Shown here: positions 15,461-23,365 of the stretch, in pieces | Layout: each line of letters opens with the position of its first letter | Numbering within the stretch: position 1 is the stretch's first letter | Origin: Kutzneria buriramensis | Lineage (GTDB): Bacteria > Actinomycetota > Actinomycetes > Mycobacteriales > Pseudonocardiaceae | Reading direction: 5' to 3' | DNA length: 64,000 nt | NCBI RefSeq assembly: GCF_003387475.1 | Contig: NZ_QUNO01000010.1 | Coordinates: 371,648-435,647, forward strand | The notes under the pieces: generated by a model | What the model was told of the DNA's origin: nothing | Seen by the model: only the letters and a program-made list of their open reading frames with translations | Database searches by the model: none | Made by a program: the position numbers and the translations under genes

Positions 15461-16532
15461 GCGCTCGCTCTGCGAGGTGACGCCGTCGCTGTTCGCGGCG
15501 CTCGGCGCGGCGGGCTTCGACAACGTGCTGGGCGTCGACACGGCATCCTCGGTGTGTCTACTGGTGATCGACGGCCTCGGCTGGGAACTGCTCAAATCCC
15601 ACGCGCAGGATGCACCGTTCCTGACGTCGCACGCTGCCGGCAAGGAACCGCTGACGGCGGGATTCCCCAGCACGACGGCCACCAGCCTGGCGTCACTGGG
15701 CACCGGACTGACCTCCGGCCAGCACGGAATCGTCGGCTACAGCTTCGCGGCGCCCGATCTGCTGCACGCGCTGCCGTGGCGGGTGGACGGCGTTGACGCT
15801 CGGGAAACCCTGGTGCCGGAGGAGATCCAGCCGCTGCCCACGGTGTTCGAGCGGTCGGGCATGGAGGTGACGATCGCGGCCCCGGTGCTCCAGAACGGAT
15901 CGGGGCTGACCCGGAGCGTGCTGCGGGGCGGCACTTTCCGGCCGGTGTTCGCGTTGGGCGACCTCGCCGCGATGGCGTTGAGCAACAACGGTTTCTGCTA
16001 CGCGTATCACGGCGAGCTGGACACCGTGGGCCATCTGTACGGGCCCGGCTCGCTGGCGTGGCGGTTGCAGCTCAATCACGTCGACCGGCTCGTGGAGTCG
16101 ATCGCCACCGCGCTCCCCCAGGGTTCCCTCCTCGCCGTCACCGCCGACCACGGCATGGTGACGATGACGTCTACAGTGGACGCCGACACGGAACCGGCGC
16201 TACAGCAAGGCGTTCGACTGCTCGGCGGCGAACCCCGCGTCCGGCACGTTTACACCGAGCCGGGCGCCACCGACGATGTGCTGGCCAGCTGGCGGGAAGT
16301 GTTGGGCTCCAACGCTTTGGTCGTCCGCCGGGAGTACGCGATCGAGGAGGGCTGGTTCGGCCCGGTTTCCGACCGCGTGCTGCCACGGATCGGCGACGTC
16401 CTCGCCGTTGCGCTCGGCGAGTTCGCCATCACCCGCACGGTCGCCGAGAGCCGCGAGTCGACGTTCGCCGGCGTGCACGGATCATTGACACCGGCCGAGA
16501 TGCTGGTGCCGTTCCTGACCTTCGCCGGCTAG
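15429..16532 (+). CDS. Alkaline-phosphatase-superfamily phosphodiesterase/nucleotide pyrophosphatase
   Basis: A 367-residue metal-dependent hydrolase of the type I phosphodiesterase family. The first metal Asp is in LLVIDGLGWELL (D48), the Thr nucleophile lies in FPSTTATSLASLGTG near residue 80, and the remaining metal ligands are in YHGELDTVGH, TADHGM and GVHGS. No signal peptide, so it is probably cytoplasmic. GTG start within the MFS 3' end implies coupling to the transporter. Its stop is shared (CTAG) with the convergent acyl-CoA synthetase. Confidence 0.88.
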   Translation: MADTILPRYGERSLCEVTPSLFAALGAAGFDNVLGVDTASSVCLLVIDGLGWELLKSHAQDAPFLTSHAAGKEPLTAGFPSTTATSLASLGTGLTSGQHGIVGYSFAAPDLLHALPWRVDGVDARETLVPEEIQPLPTVFERSGMEVTIAAPVLQNGSGLTRSVLRGGTFRPVFALGDLAAMALSNNGFCYAYHGELDTVGHLYGPGSLAWRLQLNHVDRLVESIATALPQGSLLAVTADHGMVTMTSTVDADTEPALQQGVRLLGGEPRVRHVYTEPGATDDVLASWREVLGSNALVVRREYAIEEGWFGPVSDRVLPRIGDVLAVALGEFAITRTVAESRESTFAGVHGSLTPAEMLVPFLTFAG

Positions 16533-18088
16533 CCGGCGTAAAGCTTGCGCAGCTCGAACTTCTGCACCTTGCCGGTGGCCGTTCGGGGCAGGGCGTCCAC
16601 GACGACCAGCGCCGTCGGCTTCTTGTACGACGCGAGCCGCTCCCGGCAGTGTTCGAGCACGTCCTCCAGCGTCGGCGGATCCGCAGGGTCGGCGGCCGTG
16701 ACGACGGCGACCGGCGTCTGCCCCCACTTCTCGTGCCTGGCTCCGATCACCGCCACCTCCGCGACCTTCGGGTGGCTGTCGATGACCGACTCCACCTCGG
16801 CGCAGTAGATGTTCTCGCCGCCGGAGATGATCATGTCCTTCTTGCGGTCCACCACCCAGATGAAGCCGTCCTCGTCGGCTCGGCACAGGTCGCCGGAGTG
16901 GAACCAGCCGCCGGCGAACGCGTCGGCGGTCGCCTCGGGATTGCCCCAGTAGCCGGGCGTGATCACCGGACCGCGGTAGACGATCTCGCCGACCTCGCCC
17001 GGTTTCACGTCGCACATCTCGTCGTCGACGATGCGGACCTCGATGCCGGGGATGGGCGTGCCGATCGAGCCGCGCTTGCGCAGGGCGTCCTCGCCGCGCA
17101 GCAGGCACACCGTCGCGCACGTCTCGGTCTGCCCGAACGCGGTGGCCGCCAGGGCGTCCGGGAAGGTGTCGGCGAGCGCCTGCAACATCGAAGGCGTGGC
17201 CGGCGCGGCGCCCCACGTGAGGTTGGTCAGCGCCAGGTTGCGCTCGCGGACGCCGGGGACCGCGCAGATCGCCTGCCATTGGCTCGGCACGAAGAACGTG
17301 CTGGTGACCCGTTCCCGGTCCAGCAGGTCGACGATCGCCGCGGGGTCGAAGGCGGCGCCGGAGTAGATCACCACCCGGCTGCCGCCGAGGAGTCCGCCCA
17401 GCGCGGTGCCCATGCCGGCGATGTGGAACATCGGCACGCCCAGCAGCACGACGGAACCGCCCGGGGTGAGCCCGCGGCCGCCGGCGATCTGCTGCAACAG
17501 GCCGGCCATGATGAGGTTCCGGTGGGTCAGCACCGCACCCTTGGGCCGGCCGGTGGTGCCCGAGGTGTACATGATGAACGCCGGATCCGGCTCCGGCACG
17601 ACGATGTCCAGGTCCTCGTCCGACTCGGCGTCGATCGCCGCCTCGAACTCCGTGCCGATGCGCAGCGTCGTACGCACACAGTCCACTTCGGACAGCGCCG
17701 CCGTCGCCAGCGGCGCGGTGAGGTCGTCCACAACCAGCGCCGTCGCCGTGCAGTCGCGCAGGATGTAGGTGACTTCGCCCGGCACCAAACGGAAGTTGAT
17801 GGGCACGACGACGGCCCCCAGGCGCAGCGCCGCGTAGAACGCCTCGGCCGTCTCGATGTGGTTGGTGGCCAACACCGCGACCCGGTCGCCCGCGCCGACG
17901 CCTCGTGCCCGTAACGCCCGGGCCAGCCGGTTGACCCGGCGGTCCAGCTCCGGGTAGGTGCGGCGCACGTCGTCGAACTGCAACGCGACCCGGTCCGGGT
18001 AGAGCCTGGCGGCTCGGGCGAGCTGGTTGCCCAGCGCCATGTTGCCGGCCGCGTCGGCGGCCAAGACGTCCGGGTGCGATGAGATCAT
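16529..18088 (-). CDS. Class I adenylate-forming acyl-CoA synthetase (FadD-like)
   Basis: A 519-residue ANL enzyme that activates a carboxylate as acyl-AMP and then acyl-CoA. It has P-loop MYTSGTTGRPKG near residue 178, A5-like FGQTE, A7-like WFHSGDLCRADEDGF and the C-terminal catalytic Lys in PRTATGKVQKFELRKL. ATG 18088 is preferred to GTG 18097 because AAGGGAG lies about 9 nt before it. The substrate is not predictable; sequence style is like actinobacterial fatty or aromatic acid-CoA ligases. Confidence 0.9.
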   Translation of the reverse strand: MISSHPDVLAADAAGNMALGNQLARAARLYPDRVALQFDDVRRTYPELDRRVNRLARALRARGVGAGDRVAVLATNHIETAEAFYAALRLGAVVVPINFRLVPGEVTYILRDCTATALVVDDLTAPLATAALSEVDCVRTTLRIGTEFEAAIDAESDEDLDIVVPEPDPAFIMYTSGTTGRPKGAVLTHRNLIMAGLLQQIAGGRGLTPGGSVVLLGVPMFHIAGMGTALGGLLGGSRVVIYSGAAFDPAAIVDLLDRERVTSTFFVPSQWQAICAVPGVRERNLALTNLTWGAAPATPSMLQALADTFPDALAATAFGQTETCATVCLLRGEDALRKRGSIGTPIPGIEVRIVDDEMCDVKPGEVGEIVYRGPVITPGYWGNPEATADAFAGGWFHSGDLCRADEDGFIWVVDRKKDMIISGGENIYCAEVESVIDSHPKVAEVAVIGARHEKWGQTPVAVVTAADPADPPTLEDVLEHCRERLASYKKPTALVVVDALPRTATGKVQKFELRKLYAG

Positions 18089-18346
18089 CTTGACCACTCT
18101 CCCTTGAGCGCCAGCGCTTTCGACGCTACCTACCGGGGGCGGTCAAGACAACACCGCGACGCGAATCGGGACGCGGCGGCTGCCCGAGCGCTCAGGCCGG
18201 GCCGGCGCGGCGGCGGCCGGGCGGTGGGGTCACCGCCCGTCGTCCACTCGGTCACGGAGGCGGCTGGTCACCGAACGCCACCAGTGATGCCCCGACAGTC
18301 TCCACGTGGCCGTCGAGGGCTCCACAGTGGACGAACGTTAATACCG

Positions 18347-18378
18347 TTGACGGTCCTGCCGTCGCTGCGGCACAGTAT
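18347..18378 (+). promoter_or_regulatory. Putative promoter of the MFELCLLR unit
   Basis: TTGACG at 18347-18352 is a near-consensus -35. CACAGT/CAGTAT at 18371-18378 could be a -10 with 18-20 bp spacing. It lies 29 bp before the start codon of the small ORF. The preceding gap from 18089 has no gene; it contains TCCACAGTGGAC (18321-18332). Confidence 0.45.
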
Positions 18379-18406
18379 CGGCAGTCAACGAGCGAGGGAG
18401 TCCACG

Positions 18407-18433
18407 ATGTTCGAGCTTTGTCTGCTGAGGTAA
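18407..18433 (+). CDS. Eight-residue putative leader peptide MFELCLLR
   Basis: ATG TTC GAG CTT TGT CTG CTG AGG TAA is preceded by GAGGGAG with 6-nt spacing and by a plausible promoter. It is followed 23 nt later by a perfect terminator hairpin. Promoter, RBS, tiny ORF and terminator together look like an attenuator or a stand-alone short transcript. Leu (CTT, CTG, CTG), Cys (TGT) and the rare Arg codon AGG dominate. Three tRNA-like sequences with anticodons GAG (Leu), CAG-like (Leu) and GCA (Cys) lie just downstream. The function is not known to me. Confidence 0.55.
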   Translation: MFELCLLR

Positions 18434-18456
18434 AGGCTCTCGGACTGCTGTCGTGG

Positions 18457-18479
18457 AGCCGCCGACTGGCGGCTTTTTT
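18457..18479 (+). terminator. Rho-independent terminator/attenuator
   Basis: AGCCGCC-GACT-GGCGGCT forms a perfect 7-bp stem with a tetraloop followed by a run of T (18474-18479), rare in such GC-rich DNA. It separates the MFELCLLR ORF from the tRNA-like array. Confidence 0.9.
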
Positions 18480-18576
18480 CATGCTCGGACGCCCCGGCAA
18501 CGGCGGGGTGTTCCAACAGTTGCGATACCGGTGCCGGTGGCGGCGGATCCGTTGCGTTCGCCGCCGCCGATTTCAC

Positions 18577-18650
18577 GCGGCCCTGGCCCAACTGGCAGAG
18601 GCGTCGGGTCGAGGGCCCGAAGGTTCGGGGTTCGACTCCCCGGGGCCGCA
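18577..18650 (+). tRNA. tRNA-like sequence 1 (anticodon position GAG, degenerate)
   Basis: A 74-nt cloverleaf: acceptor GCGGCCC/GGGCCGC (perfect), D-stem GCC/GGC, anticodon stem TCGGG/CCCGA, T-arm CGGGG-TTCGACT-CCCCG and discriminator A. The anticodon loop TCGAGGG puts C, not the universal T, at position 33 and reads GAG (Leu) at 34-36. The variable loop is only 5 nt, so it is not a class II tRNA-Leu. CCA is not encoded. The GCCCAACTGGCAGAGGCG D-arm is shared with the next element and is of a style I recall from phage-type tRNA arrays. Confidence 0.55.
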
Positions 18651-18655
18651 CGCAC

Positions 18656-18713
18656 GCCTTCGTAGCCCAACTGGCAGAGGCGCCGGATTCAGGTTCGACT
18701 CCCGGCGAAGGCA
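18656..18713 (+). pseudogene. tRNA-like sequence 2 (truncated, anticodon arm fused to T-arm)
   Basis: Acceptor GCCTTCG/CGAAGGC and discriminator A are intact, and the D-arm is identical to element 1. About 16 nt are missing between the anticodon loop (CCGGA-TTCAG, CAG-like, Leu) and the T-loop (TTCGACT). The remnant is 58 nt with a single CCGG/CCGG stem where two arms should be. A deletion derivative, probably non-functional in translation. Confidence 0.6.
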
Positions 18714-18732
18714 CCGATCGATGGCACTGCAA

Positions 18733-18803
18733 GGCCCATGTCACGGCGGACGTTGGGCGGTCTGCAAAACCGCCGATGCCGGGTTCGACTCCCGGATGGG
18801 TCT
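18733..18803 (+). tRNA. tRNA-Cys-like sequence (GCA), degenerate D-arm
   Basis: 71 nt: acceptor GGCCCAT/ATGGGTC with one wobble, anticodon stem GCGGT/ACCGC, loop CTGCAAA (T33, anticodon GCA), T-arm CCGGG-TTCGACT-CCCGG and U73 discriminator, the main CysRS identity set. The 14-nt D region CACGGCGGACGTTG pairs poorly. No CCA is encoded. It may be a functional atypical tRNA-Cys or a decaying copy; the ordinary tRNA-Cys is expected elsewhere in the genome. Confidence 0.6.
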
Positions 18804-18821
18804 CGAACCCGGCCTGGCGAA

Positions 18822-19688
18822 TCACAGGTCGGCGACCCGCTCCACGACCGGGGCGATGAACTCCTCGATCCAGCGGGCCGGCGTGCCCATCGGCGGCGCG
18901 ATGATCACCGTCCGCACGCCGAGCTTGGCGTAGTCGGCCATCTGCTCGGCGAAGGCGTCCGGGCCGGCGTCGGTCCGGGTGGTCATGGTGACCTCGATCT
19001 CGGCGAAGTCCCGGCCGACCGCGTCGCAGTGCTCCCTGAGGACGTCGATCTTGTGGGCGACGTCGTCGGTGGTGGTGCCGAACAGGTTGCAGGCGTCGGC
19101 GTACTGCGCGACCAGGCGCAGCGTCTTCTTCTCGCCACCGCCGCCGATCAGCACCCGCGGCCGCGGCGACCGCACCGGCGCCGGGTGGCAGATGGTCTCG
19201 GCCAGCTGGTAGTGCTTGCCCTCGAACGGCCCGTCGTTGCCCTGGTCCCACATCTGGTGGCAGATGCGCAGCGTCTCCTCGAGCCGCTCGAACCGTTCCT
19301 TGAGCGCCGGGAAAGGCACGCCGAGGCCGTTGTGCTCGCGGTCGTACCAGGCGGAGCCGATGCCGAGCGTGCCCCGGCCGCCGGACAGCACGTCCAGGGT
19401 GGTGACGATCTTGGCCAGCAGGCCGGGGTGACGGTAGGTGACGCCGGTGACCAGCAGGCTGAGCTCGATCGTGGACGTGTGCGCGGCCAGGAAGCCCAGC
19501 GTGGTGTAGCCCTCCATCATCGGGTCGGGCGCGCCGCCGTTGTGCTCCATCTGGAAGTAGTGGTCCATGACGGACATCCAGCCGACGCCGGCGGCCTCCG
19601 CGTTGCGGGCCACGGCCGCCAGCTCGGGGCCGATGCCGGCCGAACCCGCGGGGTTGTCGAACTTGGTGACGTGGACGCCGACTCGCAC
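18822..19688 (-). CDS. LLM-class (F420-dependent-type) oxidoreductase
   Basis: A 288-residue single-domain luciferase-like TIM-barrel protein. N-terminal MRVGVHVTKFD, GWMSVMDHYFQ, the LDVLSGGRGTLGIGSAWYDREH block and PRPRVLIGGGGEKKTLRLVAQYADACNLFG match the F420-dependent LLM subfamily common in actinomycetes. The cofactor assignment is by family resemblance. The minus-strand gene begins with ATG, 88 bp from the divergent SBF-like transporter. Substrate unknown. Confidence 0.9.
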   Translation of the reverse strand: MRVGVHVTKFDNPAGSAGIGPELAAVARNAEAAGVGWMSVMDHYFQMEHNGGAPDPMMEGYTTLGFLAAHTSTIELSLLVTGVTYRHPGLLAKIVTTLDVLSGGRGTLGIGSAWYDREHNGLGVPFPALKERFERLEETLRICHQMWDQGNDGPFEGKHYQLAETICHPAPVRSPRPRVLIGGGGEKKTLRLVAQYADACNLFGTTTDDVAHKIDVLREHCDAVGRDFAEIEVTMTTRTDAGPDAFAEQMADYAKLGVRTVIIAPPMGTPARWIEEFIAPVVERVADL

Positions 19689-19776
19689 GGTCGTCTCCCC
19701 TTCGATGTGGTGAGTGTCGCCACAACGCTATGCCCTGGAGCGCACTCCAGGTCAACGCCGTGCCTATGCTGCCGTG

Positions 19777-20736
19777 ATGTCCCGGCTGCGGATCGATCCC
19801 TACATCCTGGCGCTGCTGGTCACCGTCGGTGTGGCCTCGCTGCTGCCCGCCCGGGGGATCTGGGCCGCCGGCTTCGGGCATCTCACCACCGTCGCGATCG
19901 GATTCCTGTTCTTCCTGTACGGGGCGCGGCTGTCCACCCGGGAGGCGCTGGACGGCCTCAAGCACTGGCGCCTGCACGGCCTGGTGCTGGCCTGCACGTA
20001 CGTCCTGTTCCCGGTGCTGGGGCTGCTGTGCCGGCTGCTGGTGCCGCACGTGCTCACCCCGGAGCTGTACGCCGGCGTGCTGTTCCTGTGCTTCCTGCCG
20101 TCGACGGTGCAATCGTCGATCGCGTTCACGTCCATCGCCCGCGGCAATGTGGCCGCGGCGATCTGCAGCGCGTCGTTCTCCAACCTGATCGGCATCGTGC
20201 TGACCCCGCTGCTGGTGACGGTGTTCCTGGTCAGCGGCGGCGGCGTGTCCTTCGACTCGGTGCGGGACATCGTGCTGCAACTGCTGGTGCCCTTCGTGGC
20301 CGGGCAGGTGCTGCGGCGGTGGATCGCCGGCTTCGTCGCCAGGCACAAAAAGGTGTTGGGCTATGTCGACCGGGGATCCATCCTGTTGGTCGTGTACACG
20401 GCATTCAGTGAGGGCGTCGTGGCCGGCATCTGGGGGCGGTTGTCGCTGGTGTCGCTGGCCCTGCTGCTCGCGGTCAACGCGGCGCTGCTGGCGGTGGTCC
20501 TCGTCGCGACGACGGTGTTGGCGCGGCGGCTCATGTTCAGCCGCCCGGACGAGATCGCCATCGTCTTCTGCGGCTCGAAGAAGTCCCTGGCCAGCGGCCT
20601 GCCGATGGCCAGCGTGCTGTTCCCGGCCGGCACCGTCGGCCTGATCGTGCTGCCGCTGATGCTGTTCCACCAGATGCAGCTGATGGTGTGCGCCTGGCTG
20701 GCCCGCCGCTACGCCGACCAGTACTCGCATGCGTGA
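19777..20736 (+). CDS. SBF-like bile acid:sodium symporter family protein
   Basis: A 319-residue protein with about ten hydrophobic helices. FLFFLYGARLSTREALDGLKHWRLHG and the broken-helix motif CGSKKSLASGLPMASVLFP identify the SBF-like (YfeH-type) branch, which imports organic anions. ATG 19777 precedes the first helix. It overlaps the deaminase gene by 8 bp, which suggests that transport and deamination are linked. Confidence 0.88.
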   Translation: MSRLRIDPYILALLVTVGVASLLPARGIWAAGFGHLTTVAIGFLFFLYGARLSTREALDGLKHWRLHGLVLACTYVLFPVLGLLCRLLVPHVLTPELYAGVLFLCFLPSTVQSSIAFTSIARGNVAAAICSASFSNLIGIVLTPLLVTVFLVSGGGVSFDSVRDIVLQLLVPFVAGQVLRRWIAGFVARHKKVLGYVDRGSILLVVYTAFSEGVVAGIWGRLSLVSLALLLAVNAALLAVVLVATTVLARRLMFSRPDEIAIVFCGSKKSLASGLPMASVLFPAGTVGLIVLPLMLFHQMQLMVCAWLARRYADQYSHA

Positions 20737-21667
20737 CCTGGCCGCGCTGCCCAAGGCGCACCTGCACGTCCACCTGGAAAGCGCGATCCGGCCGTCGACC
20801 ATCGCCGAGCTGGGCTTCGACTCCACCACCACCGAGTTCGACGGTTTCCGCTCGTTCGCGGACCACAACACGTTGGTGCGGCAGTGCCTCCAGAAGCCGG
20901 AGCACTTCACACGGATCGCCGCCGAGTTCTGCGAAGACCAGCGGGCCCAGGGAGTTCACTACGGCGAGGTGATGTTCACGGCCGCCGCGCACGGGGAACG
21001 GCTCGGCGACCCGGAGATGCCGCTGGCGGCGGTGCTCGACGGGCTGTCGCCCGAGTTCACGGTGATCCTGGACCATTCGCGGCGGCGGTCGGTGGACCGG
21101 TTCGCCCGGACCTTGCGGCTGGCGTTGAAATATCCCCGGGTGGTGGGGATCGGGATGGCCGGCGAGGAGCGGCACCCGATGGCGCCGTTCGCGGAAGTCC
21201 TCGACGCCGCAAGGGATGCCGGCGTGCGGCTGGTGCACCACGCCGGCGAGGACGCGGGGCCGGCGAGCATCGTGGAGGCCCTCGACGTCGGGCACGCCGC
21301 CCGGCTCGGGCATGGCATCCGCTGCCTGGAATCACCCGATCTGGTGGCGCGGTTGCGGGACGAGCGGGTGCCGCTGGAGGTCAGCCCGTCGTCGAACGTG
21401 GGCCTCGGGCTGGTGCCGTCCTGGCCCGAGCACCCGCTGCCGCGGCTGGTCGACGCCGGCCTGGTCGTCACGGTGAACACCGACGTGCCGGCCTCGGTCG
21501 GCACCGATCTGGTCGCCGAGTACGAGCGGATCCGGCAGGTCTTCGGCTACGACGACGCCGCCCTGGCCGCGCTGGCGACGGCAGGAGTGCGGGCGTCGTT
21601 CGCGCCGGACACAACAAAGGCGGCCTTGGTTGCGGGGATCGCCGACTGGCTCGCGACCGACGAATAG
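20729..21667 (+). CDS. Adenosine deaminase family protein
   Basis: A 312-residue amidohydrolase. Metal ligands HLHVH (H11/H13), HHAGED, RLGHGIRC (catalytic His) and EVSPSSN are present. The last metal motif reads NTDVPA where family members normally have TDDP, so the second Asp, which contacts the purine N7 in adenosine deaminase, is Val. Deamination of a purine-like compound is the family expectation, but the substrate may differ. ATG overlaps the transporter gene end. Confidence 0.87.
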   Translation: MRDLAALPKAHLHVHLESAIRPSTIAELGFDSTTTEFDGFRSFADHNTLVRQCLQKPEHFTRIAAEFCEDQRAQGVHYGEVMFTAAAHGERLGDPEMPLAAVLDGLSPEFTVILDHSRRRSVDRFARTLRLALKYPRVVGIGMAGEERHPMAPFAEVLDAARDAGVRLVHHAGEDAGPASIVEALDVGHAARLGHGIRCLESPDLVARLRDERVPLEVSPSSNVGLGLVPSWPEHPLPRLVDAGLVVTVNTDVPASVGTDLVAEYERIRQVFGYDDAALAALATAGVRASFAPDTTKAALVAGIADWLATDE

Positions 21668-21680
21668 GATCTACCTCCTG

Positions 21681-23321
21681 ATGAGCGCGACACTCGTAGC
21701 CAAGGACCTCGCCGCCGGGCACGGCGACCGCGTGCTGTTCACCGGGCTGGACCTGGTCGTCGCCCCCGGCGACGTGATCGGGCTGGTCGGTGTGAACGGC
21801 GCGGGCAAGTCCACCCTCCTGCAGACGCTGGCCGGCCTGATCCCGGCCGAGCAGGGGTCGATCCGCCTGAATCCGCCGACCGCGACGGTCGGGCACCTGC
21901 CGCAGGAGCCGGAGCGCCGCCCAGGCGAGACCGTCCGACAGTTCCTGGGCCGCCGCACCGGCGTCACGCAGGCGCAGATCGACATGGACGCGGCCACGGA
22001 CGCGCTGACCGCCGGCGCGCCCGGCGCCGACGACGCGTACGCGGTGAGCCTGGAGCGGTGGCTCGCCCTGGGCGGCGCCGACCTGGACGAGCGGATCGAC
22101 GAGGTGATCGCCGACCTGGGCCTGTCCATCGGCCTCGACCAGGCGATGACCTCGCTGTCGGGCGGCCAGGCGGCCCGCACCGGCATGGCGTCGCTGCTGC
22201 TCAGCCGGTACGACATCTTCCTGCTCGACGAGCCCACCAACGACCTGGACCTCGACGGCCTCGACCGGCTGGAGCGGTTCGTCAGCGGCCTGCGGGCCGG
22301 CACCGTGCTGGTCAGCCACGACCGCGAGTTCCTGGCCCGCACGGTCACCACGGTGCTGGAGCTGGACCTGGCCCAGCACCAGGTCAACACCTACGGCGGC
22401 GGCTACGAGGCCTACCTGGAGGAACGCGCCACCGCCCGCCGGCACGCGCGCGAGGCGTACGAGGGGTACGCCGACACCAAGGCGGGGCTGGAGGAACGGG
22501 CCCGGATGCAGCGGGCGTGGGCGGACAAGGGCGTGCGGGCGGCCCGTCGCAAGCAGCCCGACAACGACAAGAACGCCAAGGCCAAGCGCGTCGAGTCCAG
22601 CGAGAAGCAGGCGGCCAAGGCCCGGCAGACGGACAAGATGCTGGAGCGGCTGGACGTCGTGGAGGAGCCCCGCAAGGAGTGGGAGCTGCGGATGGAGATC
22701 GCCGCCGCGCCCCGCTCCGGCGCGGTGGTGGCGACGCTGCGCGGCGCGGTCGTCCGGCGCGGCGGCTTCGCGCTCGGGCCGGTGGACCTCCAGATCGACT
22801 GGGCCGACAAGGTGGCCATCACCGGCGCGAACGGCGCCGGCAAGTCCACGCTGCTGGCGGCGCTGCTCGGCCGGGTCGAGCTGGACGAGGGCAACGCGGC
22901 GCTCGGCCACGGCGTGGTCGTCGGCGAGGTCGACCAGGCCCGGCAGCTGTTCTACGGCGACACGACGCTGCTGGAGTCGTTCGGCGCGGCCGTGCCCGAG
23001 ATGACGCCGGCCGACGTCCGTACCCTGCTGGCCAAGTTCGGCCTGCGCGCCGACCACGTGCTGCGGCCGGCGGTCACGCTCTCCCCCGGCGAGCGGACCC
23101 GGGCCGCGCTGGCGCTGCTGCAGGCGCGCGGCGTGAACCTGCTCGTGCTGGACGAGCCGACCAACCACCTGGACCTGCCGGCGATCGAGCAGCTGGAGTC
23201 GGCGCTGGCCGAGTACCCGGGCACGCTGCTGCTGGTCACGCACGACCGGCGGATGCTGGACGCCGTGCACACCACCCGGCGGCTCGAGGTCGTCGACGGC
23301 AAGGTGTTCGACCGGGGCTGA
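21681..23321 (+). CDS. ABC-F family ATPase
   Basis: A 546-residue soluble twin-cassette ATPase that acts on ribosomes, as translation factor or antibiotic-resistance protein. Cassette 1: GVNGAGKST near residue 40, LSGGQAAR and LLDEPTNDLDL. A charged inter-domain linker with Arg/Lys-rich helices (residues ~245-335) follows. Cassette 2: GANGAGKST, LSPGERTR (the usual LSGGE is altered) and VLDEPTNHLDL. ATG 21681 is the natural start. It is 13 bp after the deaminase gene. No membrane domain, so it is not a transporter. Confidence 0.93.
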   Translation: MSATLVAKDLAAGHGDRVLFTGLDLVVAPGDVIGLVGVNGAGKSTLLQTLAGLIPAEQGSIRLNPPTATVGHLPQEPERRPGETVRQFLGRRTGVTQAQIDMDAATDALTAGAPGADDAYAVSLERWLALGGADLDERIDEVIADLGLSIGLDQAMTSLSGGQAARTGMASLLLSRYDIFLLDEPTNDLDLDGLDRLERFVSGLRAGTVLVSHDREFLARTVTTVLELDLAQHQVNTYGGGYEAYLEERATARRHAREAYEGYADTKAGLEERARMQRAWADKGVRAARRKQPDNDKNAKAKRVESSEKQAAKARQTDKMLERLDVVEEPRKEWELRMEIAAAPRSGAVVATLRGAVVRRGGFALGPVDLQIDWADKVAITGANGAGKSTLLAALLGRVELDEGNAALGHGVVVGEVDQARQLFYGDTTLLESFGAAVPEMTPADVRTLLAKFGLRADHVLRPAVTLSPGERTRAALALLQARGVNLLVLDEPTNHLDLPAIEQLESALAEYPGTLLLVTHDRRMLDAVHTTRRLEVVDGKVFDRG

Positions 23322-23334
23322 CCCGCTGGTGTTG

Positions 23335-23351
23335 CCCGGCGAAAGGCCGGG
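23335..23351 (+). terminator. Short hairpin after ABC-F gene
   Basis: CCCGGC-GAAAG-GCCGGG forms a 6-bp stem 13 bp after the stop, without a T-run. Possible weak terminator. Confidence 0.35.
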
Positions 23352-23365
23352 ATCACCCGCACGGG

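Noticed and set aside
18577..18650. Functional tRNA-Leu (GAG)
   Set aside because: It has a class I short variable loop and C33, both incompatible with a normal tRNA-Leu.
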